A program made the translations under genes and the position numbers. Shown here in pieces: positions 14,254-23,085 of a DNA stretch of 64,000 nucleotides (the stretch's first letter is position 1; each line of letters opens with the position of its first letter). Under the pieces are notes generated by a model. That model saw nothing but the letters and a program-made list of their open reading frames with translations. It had not been told where the DNA came from and ran no database searches. The stretch is taken from the NCBI RefSeq assembly GCF_003058055.1, contig NZ_QBTZ01000001.1, positions 684,501 to 748,500 of the forward strand. The letters run 5' to 3'. This DNA comes from Acidovorax sp. 107 (GTDB lineage: Bacteria; Pseudomonadota; Gammaproteobacteria; Burkholderiales; Burkholderiaceae_C).

Positions 14254-15036
14254 ATGCTCGCCCGCCTGCGCTCCGATATCCAGTGCATCCTCGACCGCGA
14301 TCCTGCCGCGCGCAGCACGTGGGAGGTGATCACCTGTTATCCGGGCCTGCATGCGATCTGGTTGCACCGCCCGGCCCACTGGTGCTGGCACCATGGGCTC
14401 AAGTGGCTGGGTCGCTTCATCTCGCACTTTGCACGCTGGTTCACGGGCATCGAGATCCACCCCGGCGCCAAGATCGGAGAGCGCGTGTTCTTCGACCATG
14501 CCATGGGCGTGGTGGTGGGCGAGACCGCAGAGATCGGCGACGGCTGCACCATCTACCAGGGCGTGACGCTGGGTGGCACCTCGCTGTACAAAGGCGCCAA
14601 ACGCCATCCCACCCTGGGCCGCGACGTGGTGGTGAGCGCGGGTGCCAAGGTGCTGGGTGGCTTCGAAGTGGGCGACGGTGCCAAGATCGGCAGCAATGCC
14701 GTGGTCATCAAGCCCGTGCCTGCAGGTGCTACGGCGGTGGGCATCCCGGCGCGCATCATCCCCTCCAAGGAAGGCCAGAGCGCCGACGTGACCGAGCCCC
14801 AGCCGTCGCGCAAATTCACTGCCTATGGCATCACGCAGGAGGACGACCCGCTCTCGCAGGCCATGCGGGGGTTGATCGACAACGCCTCATCGCAAGAGCA
14901 CCAGATCGCGCTGTTGTGGCAGGCCATTGAAAAGCTCTCGGCCGCCAATCACCAGGCCAAGGACTGTGTGCCGTGCGATGCGGCCATCAAGGAGCAGTTC
15001 GAGGCAGGCAAGCTTAACGAGCTGGTGGGCAAATAG
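14254..15036 (+). CDS. cysE: Serine O-acetyltransferase
   Basis: This 260-residue enzyme makes O-acetylserine from serine and acetyl-CoA, the first step of cysteine synthesis. The left-handed beta-helix hexapeptide repeats are plain ([68 protein letters not shown]). The catalytic His lies in DHAMG. The N-terminal helical part is short, as in the EpsC/SrpH type. The C-terminus is extended by some 80 residues beyond the helix, with a late Cys pair region ([12 protein letters not shown]). It follows trmJ closely and ends at a strong hairpin. Confidence 0.94.
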   Translation: MLARLRSDIQCILDRDPAARSTWEVITCYPGLHAIWLHRPAHWCWHHGLKWLGRFISHFARWFTGIEIHPGAKIGERVFFDHAMGVVVGETAEIGDGCTIYQGVTLGGTSLYKGAKRHPTLGRDVVVSAGAKVLGGFEVGDGAKIGSNAVVIKPVPAGATAVGIPARIIPSKEGQSADVTEPQPSRKFTAYGITQEDDPLSQAMRGLIDNASSQEHQIALLWQAIEKLSAANHQAKDCVPCDAAIKEQFEAGKLNELVGK

Positions 15037-15061
15037 GCCGCGTTTTCAATTCGCTATCAAA

Positions 15062-15106
15062 AAAATAGCTGCCAGCGCATGGGTATCCGGCGCTGGCAGC
15101 TATTTT
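15062..15106. terminator. 17-bp perfect hairpin formed by repeat family A, after cysE
   Basis: AAAATAGCTGCCAGCGC (15062-15078) pairs perfectly with 15090-15106, and a run of A lies on one side and TTTT on the other. This gives a bidirectional terminator shape between convergent cysE and mog. It is also one of the most symmetrical copies of the dispersed palindromic element, which suggests that the element doubles as a terminator where it lies between genes. Confidence 0.75.
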
Positions 15107-15127
15107 GACTTGACGGTATCGTGGGGG

Positions 15128-15730
15128 TCAGGCCGCGCGTGGTGCGCGGATGGCCGTCTTGGGCCGGAACGCCTTGCAGACCTCGTCGCGTGTTTCCATG
15201 TACGGCCCGCCGATCAGGTCCACGCAGTACGGCACGGCGGCAAAGATGCCCGGCACGATCTGTTTGCCTTCGGCATCTTTCAGCCCTTCCAACGTCTCGG
15301 CAATCGCCTTGGGCTGGCCGGGCAGGTTGATGATGAGGCTCCGGTCGCGCACCACGGCCACCTGGCGCGAGAGGATGGCGGTGGGTACAAACTTGAGGCT
15401 GATCTGGCGCATTTGCTCGCCAAAGCCCGGCATCTCCTTGTGCGCCACGGCCAGTGTGGCCTCGGGCGTCACGTCGCGCAGGGCAGGGCCGGTGCCGCCG
15501 GTCGTCAGCACCAGGCTGCAGCCCGCGTTGACCAGTTCGATCAGTGTGGCGCTGATGCCCGCTTGCTCGTCGGGGATCAGGCGCGACTCGAAGCTGATGG
15601 GGTTGCGCAGCGCACGGGTGAGCCAGTCCTGCAGCGCGGGCAGGCCCTTGTCTTCATAGACGCCGGTGCTGGCGCGGTCGCTGACGGAAACGATGCCAAT
15701 CTTGACGGCATCGTGGATGGCTTCACTCAT
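15128..15730 (-). CDS. mog: Molybdopterin adenylyltransferase
   Basis: This 200-residue MogA/MoaB-like enzyme adenylates molybdopterin before molybdenum insertion. The TTGGTGP motif (LVLTTGGTGPALRD) and IVSVSDRASTG N-terminus identify the family. The start MSEAIHDAVKIGIV at 15730 was chosen over further upstream codons because it overlaps the stop of darP by 8 bp, a typical translational coupling. The longer frame is only readthrough of darP in another frame. Molybdenum cofactor is needed by the nasA nitrate reductase encoded elsewhere in the window. Confidence 0.92.
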   Translation of the reverse strand: MSEAIHDAVKIGIVSVSDRASTGVYEDKGLPALQDWLTRALRNPISFESRLIPDEQAGISATLIELVNAGCSLVLTTGGTGPALRDVTPEATLAVAHKEMPGFGEQMRQISLKFVPTAILSRQVAVVRDRSLIINLPGQPKAIAETLEGLKDAEGKQIVPGIFAAVPYCVDLIGGPYMETRDEVCKAFRPKTAIRAPRAA

Positions 15731-16394
15731 CGTCGTTGTCCTCGTCGGTGTCGCTGGCGTCTGCCGTGCCGGTGCCGCCCAGGTGCTCGCGCACCAGCTG
15801 GAACAGCTCGCGGTACGCACGGCCCTTGCGGGGCGCCAGGCCTTGCGAGACCTGGACATTGGCCTCTTTGCCTGCGGGCTGTGCGTCCCTGCGCGCCTGG
15901 CGGATCAGCGCGCGCAGCTGCTGTGTGTCGGTGGTGGGGTGCTCGGCCATCCAGGCGGCCAGCGTGTCGTCATCGGCGATCAGGCGGTCGCGCCATTGTT
16001 CGGCCAGGTGCAGCTGCAGCTTTTCGGTGGCAGAGCCCTTGTGCTGCTCTTCCAGGGCCTGGCGGGCGGCTTGCACCAGCTCGGGTTCGAGCTTGCGCAT
16101 GAGCTTGCCCACGTACTGCATCTGGCGGCGCTTGCCTTCAAAGTTGGTGATGCGCTTGGCCTCGGCCAGCGCCTCCACCAGCTTGTCGGGCAGGCCCAAG
16201 GCGTCGAACAGGTCGGCGCGCAGGTTCAAAAGCTCTTTGCCCAGGTCCTGCAGTTCGTCGCTCTCGCGCTTGAGATCGGTGCGGCTGGCATCGGGCGTGC
16301 CTTTGAGTTCGGCCTTGAGCTGAATGTCCAGTTCGCTGCCTTCGGCAACGAACTGGCCTCGCACAAAGTAGCCTTTTTTGGGTTTGCGTGACAT
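15723..16394 (-). CDS. darP: Dual-action ribosomal maturation protein DarP (YjgA, DUF615)
   Basis: This is a 223-residue YjgA/DUF615 protein. Conserved segments are MSRKPKKGYFVRGQFV at the start, ELDIQLKAELK, LDLxxLPDKLVEALAEAKRI-like helix, and QMQYVGKLMRKLE. E. coli YjgA associates with late 50S ribosomal intermediates. An acidic tail (DASDTDEDNDDE) ends the protein. A long open frame continues upstream on this strand but runs antisense to pmbA and is not coding. The gene overlaps mog by 8 bp and is divergent from pmbA. Confidence 0.92.
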   Translation of the reverse strand: MSRKPKKGYFVRGQFVAEGSELDIQLKAELKGTPDASRTDLKRESDELQDLGKELLNLRADLFDALGLPDKLVEALAEAKRITNFEGKRRQMQYVGKLMRKLEPELVQAARQALEEQHKGSATEKLQLHLAEQWRDRLIADDDTLAAWMAEHPTTDTQQLRALIRQARRDAQPAGKEANVQVSQGLAPRKGRAYRELFQLVREHLGGTGTADASDTDEDNDDE

Positions 16395-16460
16395 GGGTGG
16401 TGGGGGCAAAAAACAAGTGGCGCAGAGCGCGCCACAGCGGCAAGTATCATAGCTGCCGCT

Positions 16461-17903
16461 ATGAACAAACCCTCCCACCGCGCCCCGCGCACCCCCGGCG
16501 CGCTGGCCGCCGCGCCCGCAGCTGCCACCTCTCGCACCCCTGACAGCGGCTTCAGCTACAGCCGCCCGTTCTTTGAAGGCCTGGTGGACCGCGCCCTGGC
16601 CCACGCCAAAAAGCTCGGCGCCACCGACGCGGGCGCCGAGGCCTCCGAGGGGTGCGGCCTGTCTGTCAGCGTGCGCAAGGGCGAGCTGGAGAACGTGGAG
16701 CGCAACCGCGACAAGTCGCTGGGCGTGACGGTGTACATCGGCCACCGCCGGGGCAATGCCAGCACATCCGACTTCTCGGACAAGGCCATCGAGCAGACCG
16801 TGCAAGCAGCCTACGACATTGCCCGCTTCACGGCCGAAGACCCCGTGGCCGGCCTGCCGGACGCCGACGACATCGCCCCCCAGGAAACGCACCGCGACCT
16901 GCAACTCTTCCACCCCTGGGCCATCACCAGCGAAGAAGCCGCGGAGATGGCCAAGGCCTGCGAGGCCGCGGCTTTCAAGACCCACCGCCGCATCACCAAC
17001 AGTGAAGGCGCGGGCGTGTCGGCCCAGCAAAGTCATTTCTTCAGCGCCCACACGCGCGGCTTTCGCGGTGGCTATGCCAGCTCGCGCCACAGCTTCTCGG
17101 TGGCCCCCATCGCCTCGCTGCCTGGCAAGAATGCCGAGATGCAGCGTGACGCCTGGTACAGCTCCATGCGCAACGCCGCCGAGTTGGCCTCGCCTGAGGC
17201 CGTGGGCCGCTACGCTGCGCAGCGCGCGCTGAGCCGTCTGGGCAGTCGCAAGATCCCCACCACCCAATGCCCGGTGCTGTTCGAATCCACCCTGGCCGCT
17301 GGCCTGCTGGGCGGTTTTGTGCAGGCCATCAGTGGTGGCTCGCTGTACCGCAAGAGCAGCTTCTTGCTCGACTCGCTGGGCAAGATGGTGTTCCCCAAGC
17401 ACATCGACATCCTCGAAGACCCGTTCATCTTGGGCGGTAAGGGCAGCTCGCCGTTTGACGAGGAAGGCGTGCGCGTGGCGCCGCGCAAGGTGGTGCAGGG
17501 CGGCCGCGTGCAGGGCTATTTCCTCTCCAGCTACTCGGCCCGCAAGCTGGGCATGAAGACCACGGGCAACGCCGGGGGCTCGCACAACCTCACCCTGACC
17601 TCGCGCCTGACACAAGCCAGCGACGACCTGGATGCCATGCTGCAAAAGTTGGGCACGGGCCTGTTTGTGGTGGAGCTGATGGGCCAGGGCGTGAACTACG
17701 TGACCGGCGACTACTCGCGCGGCGCGAGCGGCTTCTGGGTCGAGAACGGCAAGATCGCCTACCCCGTGCACGAGATCACCATCGCGGGCAATCTCAAGGA
17801 CATGCTCAAGGGCATCGAGGCCGTGGGCTCGGATGCCTACAACTACGGCGCCAAGACCGTGGGATCGATTCTGGTGAACCGCATGAAGGTGGCGGGGAGC
17901 TGA
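16461..17903 (+). CDS. pmbA: Metalloprotease PmbA/TldE
   Basis: This 480-residue protein is PmbA/TldE, which pairs with TldD as a zinc-dependent protease that matures peptides and degrades unfolded small peptides. TldD carries the active-site metal motif, while PmbA does not, which fits this sequence. Diagnostic stretches are SEGCGLSVSVRKGELENVERNRDKSLGVTVY, NSEGAGVSAQQSHFF and GNAGGSHNLTLT. It has a proline/alanine-rich N-terminal extension of about 30 residues. The start is 66 bp from the divergent darP start. Confidence 0.93.
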   Translation: MNKPSHRAPRTPGALAAAPAAATSRTPDSGFSYSRPFFEGLVDRALAHAKKLGATDAGAEASEGCGLSVSVRKGELENVERNRDKSLGVTVYIGHRRGNASTSDFSDKAIEQTVQAAYDIARFTAEDPVAGLPDADDIAPQETHRDLQLFHPWAITSEEAAEMAKACEAAAFKTHRRITNSEGAGVSAQQSHFFSAHTRGFRGGYASSRHSFSVAPIASLPGKNAEMQRDAWYSSMRNAAELASPEAVGRYAAQRALSRLGSRKIPTTQCPVLFESTLAAGLLGGFVQAISGGSLYRKSSFLLDSLGKMVFPKHIDILEDPFILGGKGSSPFDEEGVRVAPRKVVQGGRVQGYFLSSYSARKLGMKTTGNAGGSHNLTLTSRLTQASDDLDAMLQKLGTGLFVVELMGQGVNYVTGDYSRGASGFWVENGKIAYPVHEITIAGNLKDMLKGIEAVGSDAYNYGAKTVGSILVNRMKVAGS

Positions 17904-18103
17904 GAAGGCGGGAGCGAACCCGCGCTCACGCCCGCTGGGCCAGGCCGGATTCCTTCGCCCCTTCTGACGGCGGCCCTGGTCCAGAGGCTGGCCAGGGTGG
18001 GCCTGTACCGACTCCTGCGTTTTGCATTGCTGTCATCAACGAAACGCAATATGGTGTGGGTGCCGCTTAGCCAGTGGGCACTTCAACCCTCCAAGGAGTC
18101 ACC

Positions 18104-18703
18104 ATGTCGAAAGTTCTGGTTCTTTACTATTCCACCTACGGCCACATTGAAACCATGGCCCAGGCCGTGGCCGATGGGGCGCGCTCTGCGGGTGCTACCG
18201 TCGATGTCAAGCGGGTGCCAGAGACTGTGCCTGAAGACATTGCCAAGGGCGCGCATTTCAAGCTGAACCAGTCTGCTGGTGTGGCCACCGTGGCGGAGCT
18301 GGAGGGCTATGACGCCATCATCGTCGGTGCGCCCACCCGTTTTGGCCGCATGCCTTCGCAGATGGCTGCATTTCTCGATCAGGCGGGTGGTCTGTGGGCA
18401 CGCGGTGCGCTCAACGGCAAGGTGGGAGGCGCGTTTACCTCCACAGCCACCCAGCACGGTGGGCAGGAGGTCACGCTGTTCTCCATCATCACCAATCTGA
18501 TGCACTTCGGGATGACGATTGTGGGCTTGCCCTACAGCTACCAGGGGCAGATGACTCTGGATGAGGTCGTTGGCGGAAGCCCCTATGGCGCCACCACGAT
18601 TGCGGGCGGCCAGGGCCAGCGCCAGCCCAGCACCCTGGAGCTGGACGGTGCACGTTTTCAGGGCAAGTTGATCGCTGAAACCGCGAACAAGCTGTTTCCC
18701 TGA
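18104..18703 (+). CDS. wrbA: NAD(P)H:quinone oxidoreductase, WrbA type
   Basis: This is a 199-residue flavodoxin-fold quinone reductase. The N-terminus [24 protein letters not shown] is the FMN-phosphate loop. [19 protein letters not shown] and TATQHGGQE are typical WrbA signatures. The family performs two-electron reduction of quinones and protects against redox cycling. The ATG at 18104 is preceded by AAGGAG at good spacing, so the upstream ATG at 18074 is rejected. No operon partner is obvious. Confidence 0.95.
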   Translation: MSKVLVLYYSTYGHIETMAQAVADGARSAGATVDVKRVPETVPEDIAKGAHFKLNQSAGVATVAELEGYDAIIVGAPTRFGRMPSQMAAFLDQAGGLWARGALNGKVGGAFTSTATQHGGQEVTLFSIITNLMHFGMTIVGLPYSYQGQMTLDEVVGGSPYGATTIAGGQGQRQPSTLELDGARFQGKLIAETANKLFP

Positions 18704-18847
18704 TCTGATCGTCCCGCCCGCATCCATCGTTCTGGTGGCAGGTGGTTTGCCGCGAGCCATCAGCCATTTGCCATAGGCCTGCGCCCATGCAAGGGTGCAC
18801 GACTCCGGGCTTTTTGAGCGTTTGGTTCCCGTGCCTCGAGCGACTTC

Positions 18848-19330
18848 GTGACACTCCAAGACCCCGCACTCTTGCGCCGACTGCTGCGCGCCAAGGACCG
18901 CATGGACGCCGCGTCGCACGAGGCCTGGCCGGTGCAGCGGCTGGCCGAGGTCAGCGGCGTCTCCGAGGCGCATTTCGCCCGATCCTTCCGGCAGGCCTTT
19001 GGCATTCCGCCACACCGTTACCTGCTGACTCGCCGTATCGAGCAGGCCACCACGCTGCTGCGTGATACGGACTTGCCCATCATCGAGATCGCGTTTGCCA
19101 CCGGCTGGGAAAGCCTGGGCACCTTTGGGCGCACCTTCCGTGATATCACCGGGCAGAGCCCCAGTGCGGTGCGCCTGCAGGCCCAGGCCACGGTTGCCCC
19201 CCTGAACAAGGTGCCCGCCTGCGTGTTGAAGGCCACGCAGCGTCCCGACCTCACCACCGCAGTTTCGGAGAAGCGCCGCCGCCAGGCCGCAGGTACAAAG
19301 CCGACATCAGCAACAAACCAGGAGATCTGA
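18848..19330 (+). CDS. AraC-family regulator consisting mainly of the DNA-binding domain
   Basis: This 160-residue protein has an AraC/XylS double helix-turn-helix almost at the N-terminus: VQRLAEVSGVSEAHFARSFRQAFG and IIEIAFATGWESLGTFGRTFRDITGQSPSAVR. There is no ligand-binding domain. A C-terminal basic tail follows. The GTG start has a weak ribosome site, and the ATG at 18902 is an alternative. The stop overlaps the start of the VOC gene (TGATG), so the two are translationally coupled and the regulator probably controls that operon. Confidence 0.85.
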   Translation: MTLQDPALLRRLLRAKDRMDAASHEAWPVQRLAEVSGVSEAHFARSFRQAFGIPPHRYLLTRRIEQATTLLRDTDLPIIEIAFATGWESLGTFGRTFRDITGQSPSAVRLQAQATVAPLNKVPACVLKATQRPDLTTAVSEKRRRQAAGTKPTSATNQEI

Positions 19331-19755
19331 TGACGATGAACCAAGGCATTGGTGTGGTGGGCGTGTATGTGGACGACCAGGACGAGGCGCTCGCGTTTTA
19401 CGTAGGTAAGCTCGGGTTTCGCGTGCACACGGACGTGCGCAACGGCCCCTACCGCTGGCTGACGGTGCAGCACCCCGACCAGCCGGGCTTTCAGCTGGGC
19501 CTGTTCTGGCCCGGCCCGCCGATCCATGATGAAGCCACAGCGCTAACTTTGCGCGCCATGGTGGCCAAAGGAGCCATGCCCGCTCTGGTGCTTCATGTTG
19601 CGGACTGCCGCGCGGACTATGCCCGACTGCGGAACTTGGGTGTGGAGTTCACACAGGAGCCCGTGGACCGGTACGGCAACGTGGACGCAGGCTTTCGCGA
19701 CCCGGCGGGCAACGGCTGGAAGATGATCCAGCTTGCCGCTGGAGGTGCGCAATGA
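19330..19755 (+). CDS. VOC-family (glyoxalase/bleomycin-resistance fold) protein
   Basis: This 141-residue single-domain vicinal-oxygen-chelate protein shows the repeated beta-alpha-beta-beta-beta unit: IGVVGVYVDDQDEALAFYVGKLGF near the start and VEFTQEPVDRYGNVDAGFRDPAGNGW at the end. The substrate cannot be told from sequence. It is the middle gene of a three-gene overlapping operon (AraC regulator, VOC, small membrane protein); both junctions overlap by one to four bases. Confidence 0.87.
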   Translation: MTMNQGIGVVGVYVDDQDEALAFYVGKLGFRVHTDVRNGPYRWLTVQHPDQPGFQLGLFWPGPPIHDEATALTLRAMVAKGAMPALVLHVADCRADYARLRNLGVEFTQEPVDRYGNVDAGFRDPAGNGWKMIQLAAGGAQ

Positions 19756-20009
19756 GCGCCGGTGCGGGCATCCGGCGGTTTCATCGCTGGGTGTCGATGG
19801 CGTTCACTCTTGCTGTCATCGCCAACTTTGTGGTCCGTGCGCAAGGTGCAGGCAACCCGCCGGACTGGGTGACGTATGCACCCCTGCCGCCGCTGGCGCT
19901 GCTGTTGTTGACGGGGCTGTACCTGTTCGTGCAGCCCTACCTGCAGCGGCTTGCTGCCCGGTCTTCCGTTCGGCCTGCCCCGGGTGCCCAGGGCTGGCCG
20001 CCCGCGTGA
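19752..20009 (+). CDS. Small two-helix membrane protein of unknown function
   Basis: This 85-residue protein has two hydrophobic helices (WVSMAFTLAVIANFVVRA and PLALLLLTGLYLFVQPYL) and a short Arg/Pro-rich tail. I do not recognise the family with certainty. Its start overlaps the VOC stop (ATGA), which is the main evidence that it is a real gene. It is the last gene of the AraC-VOC operon and is convergent with the LysR gene that follows. Confidence 0.75.
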   Translation: MSAGAGIRRFHRWVSMAFTLAVIANFVVRAQGAGNPPDWVTYAPLPPLALLLLTGLYLFVQPYLQRLAARSSVRPAPGAQGWPPA

Positions 20010-20031
20010 CGTCGGGTGGTGTGCCCCGCCA

Positions 20032-20928
20032 TCACTCTGCGAGGCCCGCAAATTCCGCCAGCAACTCCAGCACGCCCTCCACTGCCGGGGAGGGCGGCGG
20101 CTGGTGCCGGTGGGCCACGGCCATGGGGCGCATCAGCGGCGGCTGCAGGGGGCAGATCTGCACACCGGGCGTGCCCTGCAGGTCTTCCACCTCTTCCATC
20201 GGCAGCAAGGCGGCGCACTGGCTGGCCACGGCCAGGCTTTTGAGGGCGCCGGGGTAGCTCAGCGCCAGAAACGGGCGCGGGTGGTGCCCCGCCTGGCCAA
20301 ACCAGTTGGCGATCAGCCCGTGCATTTGCGTGGCGGGCGCAAACGAGGCCCAGCGACGGCTGGCCAGCCAGTCGGGGCCGATGTGCTCGGGTGCCTCCCA
20401 CGCGGCGGGCAGCAGGGCCACCATGGGGTCGTTGCGCCACGGGGTCTGCCGCACCTCGGCCAGCGGCGGCTGGGGGCTGGCGACGATGGCGATGTCCAGC
20501 GTGCCCGCTTTGAGCCGCTGCATCGACTCGGCCGAGCCCACGGCCTCCAGGCGGATTTCCACACCCGGGCTGCGCGCCGCCAGCGCCTCCAGCATGCGCG
20601 GCAGCAGCCGGGTGCTGACCCCCGCCGACACGCCCACCCGCACCATGCCTTCGCGGCCAGAGGCACGGCGCCGCACGCGTTCCACGAGGTCATCACTGGC
20701 CAGTAGCAGCTGGCGGCCTTCGCGCACCAGCACTTCGCCTGCGGGGGTGAGGTCGGCCTGGCGCCGCCCGCGCACCACCAGCTCGGCGCCCAGGCGCGAT
20801 TCCAGTTCCTTGATGTGCATGCTGACTGTGGGCGGCGCCAAGTGCAGCGCCTGGGCCGCAGCAGCAAAGGTGCCCAGGTCGGCGATGGCGATCAGGGTCT
20901 GCAGCTGGTCGAGGTTGAGGTTACGCAT
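20032..20928 (-). CDS. LysR-family transcriptional regulator
   Basis: This 298-residue regulator has a winged HTH at residues 1-60 (LNLDQLQTLIAIADLGTFAAAAQALHLAPPTVSMHIKELE) and a periplasmic-binding-like effector domain. It is divergent from a small open frame at 21000, the usual LysR arrangement, with a 71-bp gap containing TTCAATGAATTCAAC. The effector is unknown. Confidence 0.92.
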   Translation of the reverse strand: MRNLNLDQLQTLIAIADLGTFAAAAQALHLAPPTVSMHIKELESRLGAELVVRGRRQADLTPAGEVLVREGRQLLLASDDLVERVRRRASGREGMVRVGVSAGVSTRLLPRMLEALAARSPGVEIRLEAVGSAESMQRLKAGTLDIAIVASPQPPLAEVRQTPWRNDPMVALLPAAWEAPEHIGPDWLASRRWASFAPATQMHGLIANWFGQAGHHPRPFLALSYPGALKSLAVASQCAALLPMEEVEDLQGTPGVQICPLQPPLMRPMAVAHRHQPPPSPAVEGVLELLAEFAGLAE

Positions 20929-20999
20929 CAGGTTTCCTGACTTCAGGATTCAATGAATTCAACTTTACAGATGTTAGCCCCGCCGCGAGCATCGGGGCC

Positions 21000-21218
21000 A
21001 TGTTGCATCCCACCCGTCTGGACCCCGAAGACACCGCTCGCCACGCCCTTGCCCGCCAGCCCCCGGGTGCACTGCCACAGCGCCCGGCCCGTGCCGCCCG
21101 CTGGCCGCGCCGGGTGCAGCGCCTGGGCTGGCGTTGGCTGCGGAGGCTGGGTGCTGCCTTGGCCCGGGCCGAGCAGCGCATCACCGACAACTTCAGGGTA
21201 CCGCCCCATGGGGGCTGA
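21000..21218 (+). CDS. Hypothetical small arginine-rich protein
   Basis: This 72-residue frame is rich in Arg, Ala, Leu and Pro, with a possible amphipathic helix (RRVQRLGWRWLRRLGAALARAEQRI). Support is modest: it lies divergent to the LysR gene at 71 bp, where a LysR target is often found, and ends before a clear intergenic stretch. Several overlapping frames of similar length exist here, so this choice is uncertain. Nothing else is seen in 21219-21384. Confidence 0.35.
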   Translation: MLHPTRLDPEDTARHALARQPPGALPQRPARAARWPRRVQRLGWRWLRRLGAALARAEQRITDNFRVPPHGG

Positions 21219-21384
21219 GGCAGTTTGGGAGCGTGGAGGAGGCAGTGCGCAGTGGCGTGGCGCCGGGGATCGGCCTACACTGCCAGACCGGTCGGACGGC
21301 CTGGACCGGGCCCTGGCGCACCGCCAGGAAGGCTGCATGTCACCCCTGCTGCATGTCGGGCCGGATTGAGCGAAAGGACCTGGT

Positions 21385-21768
21385 ATGTTGTCCGATTCCT
21401 CCGTAACCACCATGCTGCCCGTGATGGACATGGACCGCGCCCGCGCCTTCTACGAGGGCTGCCTGGGCCTGAGGCCCGGCGGCTTCCGGCCCGATGGCAA
21501 GTTTGTCTATGCCGTAGGGGGCAGCACGCTGGCGCTGTTCCCCAAACCGGAAGGCACCAAGGCCGACCACACGGCCATCAGCTTTCTGGTGGCCGACATC
21601 GCCGCCGCCATCGAGGCGCTGAAACGCGCCCAGGTGGTCTTTGAGGACTACGACTTCCCCGGCCTCAAGACCGTGAACCATGTGTGCGTGCTGGGCGCCG
21701 AGAAGGCCGCGTGGTTCAAGGACACCGAGGGCAACTACCTCTGCCTGCACGAGGACATTGCCACCTAG
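21385..21768 (+). CDS. VOC-family protein (glyoxalase-like)
   Basis: This 127-residue single VOC domain contains TMLPVMDMDRARAFYEGCLGLRPGG, YAVGGSTLALFPKPEGTKADHTAISFLVADI and AAWFKDTEGNYLCLHEDI. The metal-ligand positions of dioxygenases are not clearly retained, and the function is unknown. It stands alone. A ribosome site (AAAGGACC) lies 9 bp upstream of the start. Confidence 0.87.
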   Translation: MLSDSSVTTMLPVMDMDRARAFYEGCLGLRPGGFRPDGKFVYAVGGSTLALFPKPEGTKADHTAISFLVADIAAAIEALKRAQVVFEDYDFPGLKTVNHVCVLGAEKAAWFKDTEGNYLCLHEDIAT

Positions 21769-21782
21769 CCCGTGGTTTCAAT

Positions 21783-21842
21783 AAAAAAAGGCCGGTACCG
21801 CGCGATAGGTATGCCTTTTAAGCTATGGAAATAGGAGCGTTG
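21783..21842. repeat. Degenerate palindromic repeat / weak terminator
   Basis: AAAAGGC at 21786 pairs with GCCTTTT at 21813, and AGCTATGGAAATAG follows. It resembles one half of repeat family A and lies between the convergent VOC and dehydrogenase genes. Confidence 0.35.
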
Positions 21843-21858
21843 GGTCGAGGGCTGTGGC

Positions 21859-22962
21859 TCAGTTCCCCGCCACCCGTGCCGCAATCGCCTCGCCCACCTG
21901 CGTGGTGCTGGCCGTGCCGCCCAGGTCTGGCGTGCGCGGGCCGCTTTTGATGACCTCTTCGATGGCCGTGACGATGGCGTCATGCGCCTGCCGCCCCGCG
22001 CCCTGGCCCTGCGTGAGGAAGTCCAGCATCAGCGCACCCGACCAGATCATGGCAATCGGATTGGCGATGTTTTTGCCGTAGATGTCGGGTGCCGAGCCAT
22101 GCACGGGCTCGAACAGGCTGGGGAAGGAGCGCTCGGGGTTCAGGTTGGCCGAAGGGGCGAGGCCAATGGTGCCGGTGGTGGCGGGGCCCAGGTCGCTCAG
22201 GATGTCGCCAAACAGGTTGGTCGCAGCCACCACGTCGAATCGGCCCGGCTGCAGCACAAAGCGGGCGGTGAGGATGTCGATGTGCTGCTTGTCCAGCGTG
22301 ACCTCGGGGTAGCCCTTGGCCACGTCGTCCGCGCGCTGGTCCCACCAGGGCATGCTGATGGCGATGCCGTTGCTCTTGGTGGCCAGGGTCACGTGTTTCT
22401 TGGCGCGGGCCTGGGCCAGGTCGAACGCGAACTTCAAGAGGCGGTTGGCACCGTGGCGGGAGTAAACGGATTCCTGGATCACGATCTCGCGGTCGGTGCC
22501 TTCGTACATCACGCCACCCAGCGAGGTGTATTCACCCTCGGTGTTCTCGCGCACCACGTAGTAGTCGATGTCGCCGGGCTTGCGACCGGCCAGGGGGCAG
22601 GGCACGCCCTCGAACAAGCGCACAGGGCGCAGATTGATGTACTGGTCGAATTCGCGGCGGAACTTGAGCAGCGAACCCCACAGCGAGATGTGGTCGGGCA
22701 CGGTGGCGGGCCAGCCGACGGCGCCGAAGAAGATGGCGTCCATGCCTGACAGCTGGGCCTTCCAGTCGTCGGGCATCATTTTTCCGTGGGTGGCGTAGTA
22801 GTCGGAGCTGGCCCAGTCGATGGCAGTGGTTTCGAGCGCAATGCCAAAACGCGCTGCGGCGGCCTGCACCACGCGCAGGCCTTCGGGCATCACCTCCTTG
22901 CCAATGCCGTCTCCGGCGATGAGGGCGATGCGGTAGGTTTTGGCGGGGGCGGAAGAGGTCAT
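21859..22962 (-). CDS. Tartrate dehydrogenase / D-malate dehydrogenase (decarboxylating)
   Basis: This 367-residue isocitrate/isopropylmalate-dehydrogenase-family protein is of the tartrate dehydrogenase/DmlA type. Evidence includes RIALIAGDGIGKEVMPEGLRVV, the VRENTEGEYTSLGG motif, NLFGDILSDLGP and EPVHGSAPDIYGKNIANP. It oxidises tartrate, D-malate or a related hydroxy acid with NAD. The start MTSSAPAKTYRIAL at 22962 was chosen; the frame extends upstream by 37 codons that would run into the promoter shared with the divergent LysR gene. The pairing with a divergent LysR regulator is that of dmlA/dmlR. Confidence 0.92.
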   Translation of the reverse strand: MTSSAPAKTYRIALIAGDGIGKEVMPEGLRVVQAAAARFGIALETTAIDWASSDYYATHGKMMPDDWKAQLSGMDAIFFGAVGWPATVPDHISLWGSLLKFRREFDQYINLRPVRLFEGVPCPLAGRKPGDIDYYVVRENTEGEYTSLGGVMYEGTDREIVIQESVYSRHGANRLLKFAFDLAQARAKKHVTLATKSNGIAISMPWWDQRADDVAKGYPEVTLDKQHIDILTARFVLQPGRFDVVAATNLFGDILSDLGPATTGTIGLAPSANLNPERSFPSLFEPVHGSAPDIYGKNIANPIAMIWSGALMLDFLTQGQGAGRQAHDAIVTAIEEVIKSGPRTPDLGGTASTTQVGEAIAARVAGN

Positions 22963-23085
22963 CAAGCGGTCCTTGCAATGGCGTCGGGGATGCGGCTGCA
23001 GGCGCAGCCAGCGGCATGGCGTGCATTGTTCCCAGCGCTGCCGATAACTACAATCCGCCAACTGTGGCTTCATCCTTCACACTTT

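Noticed and set aside
16395..17771. Long upstream extension of the darP frame
   Set aside because: It is antisense to pmbA; darP has a good start at 16394 matching the family.
19529..19575. Possible repeat family A copy inside the first VOC gene (CAGCGCTAAC..GGCCAAAGG)
   Set aside because: Only two short matches without the second arm or the A-rich flanks; the protein length is normal for the family.
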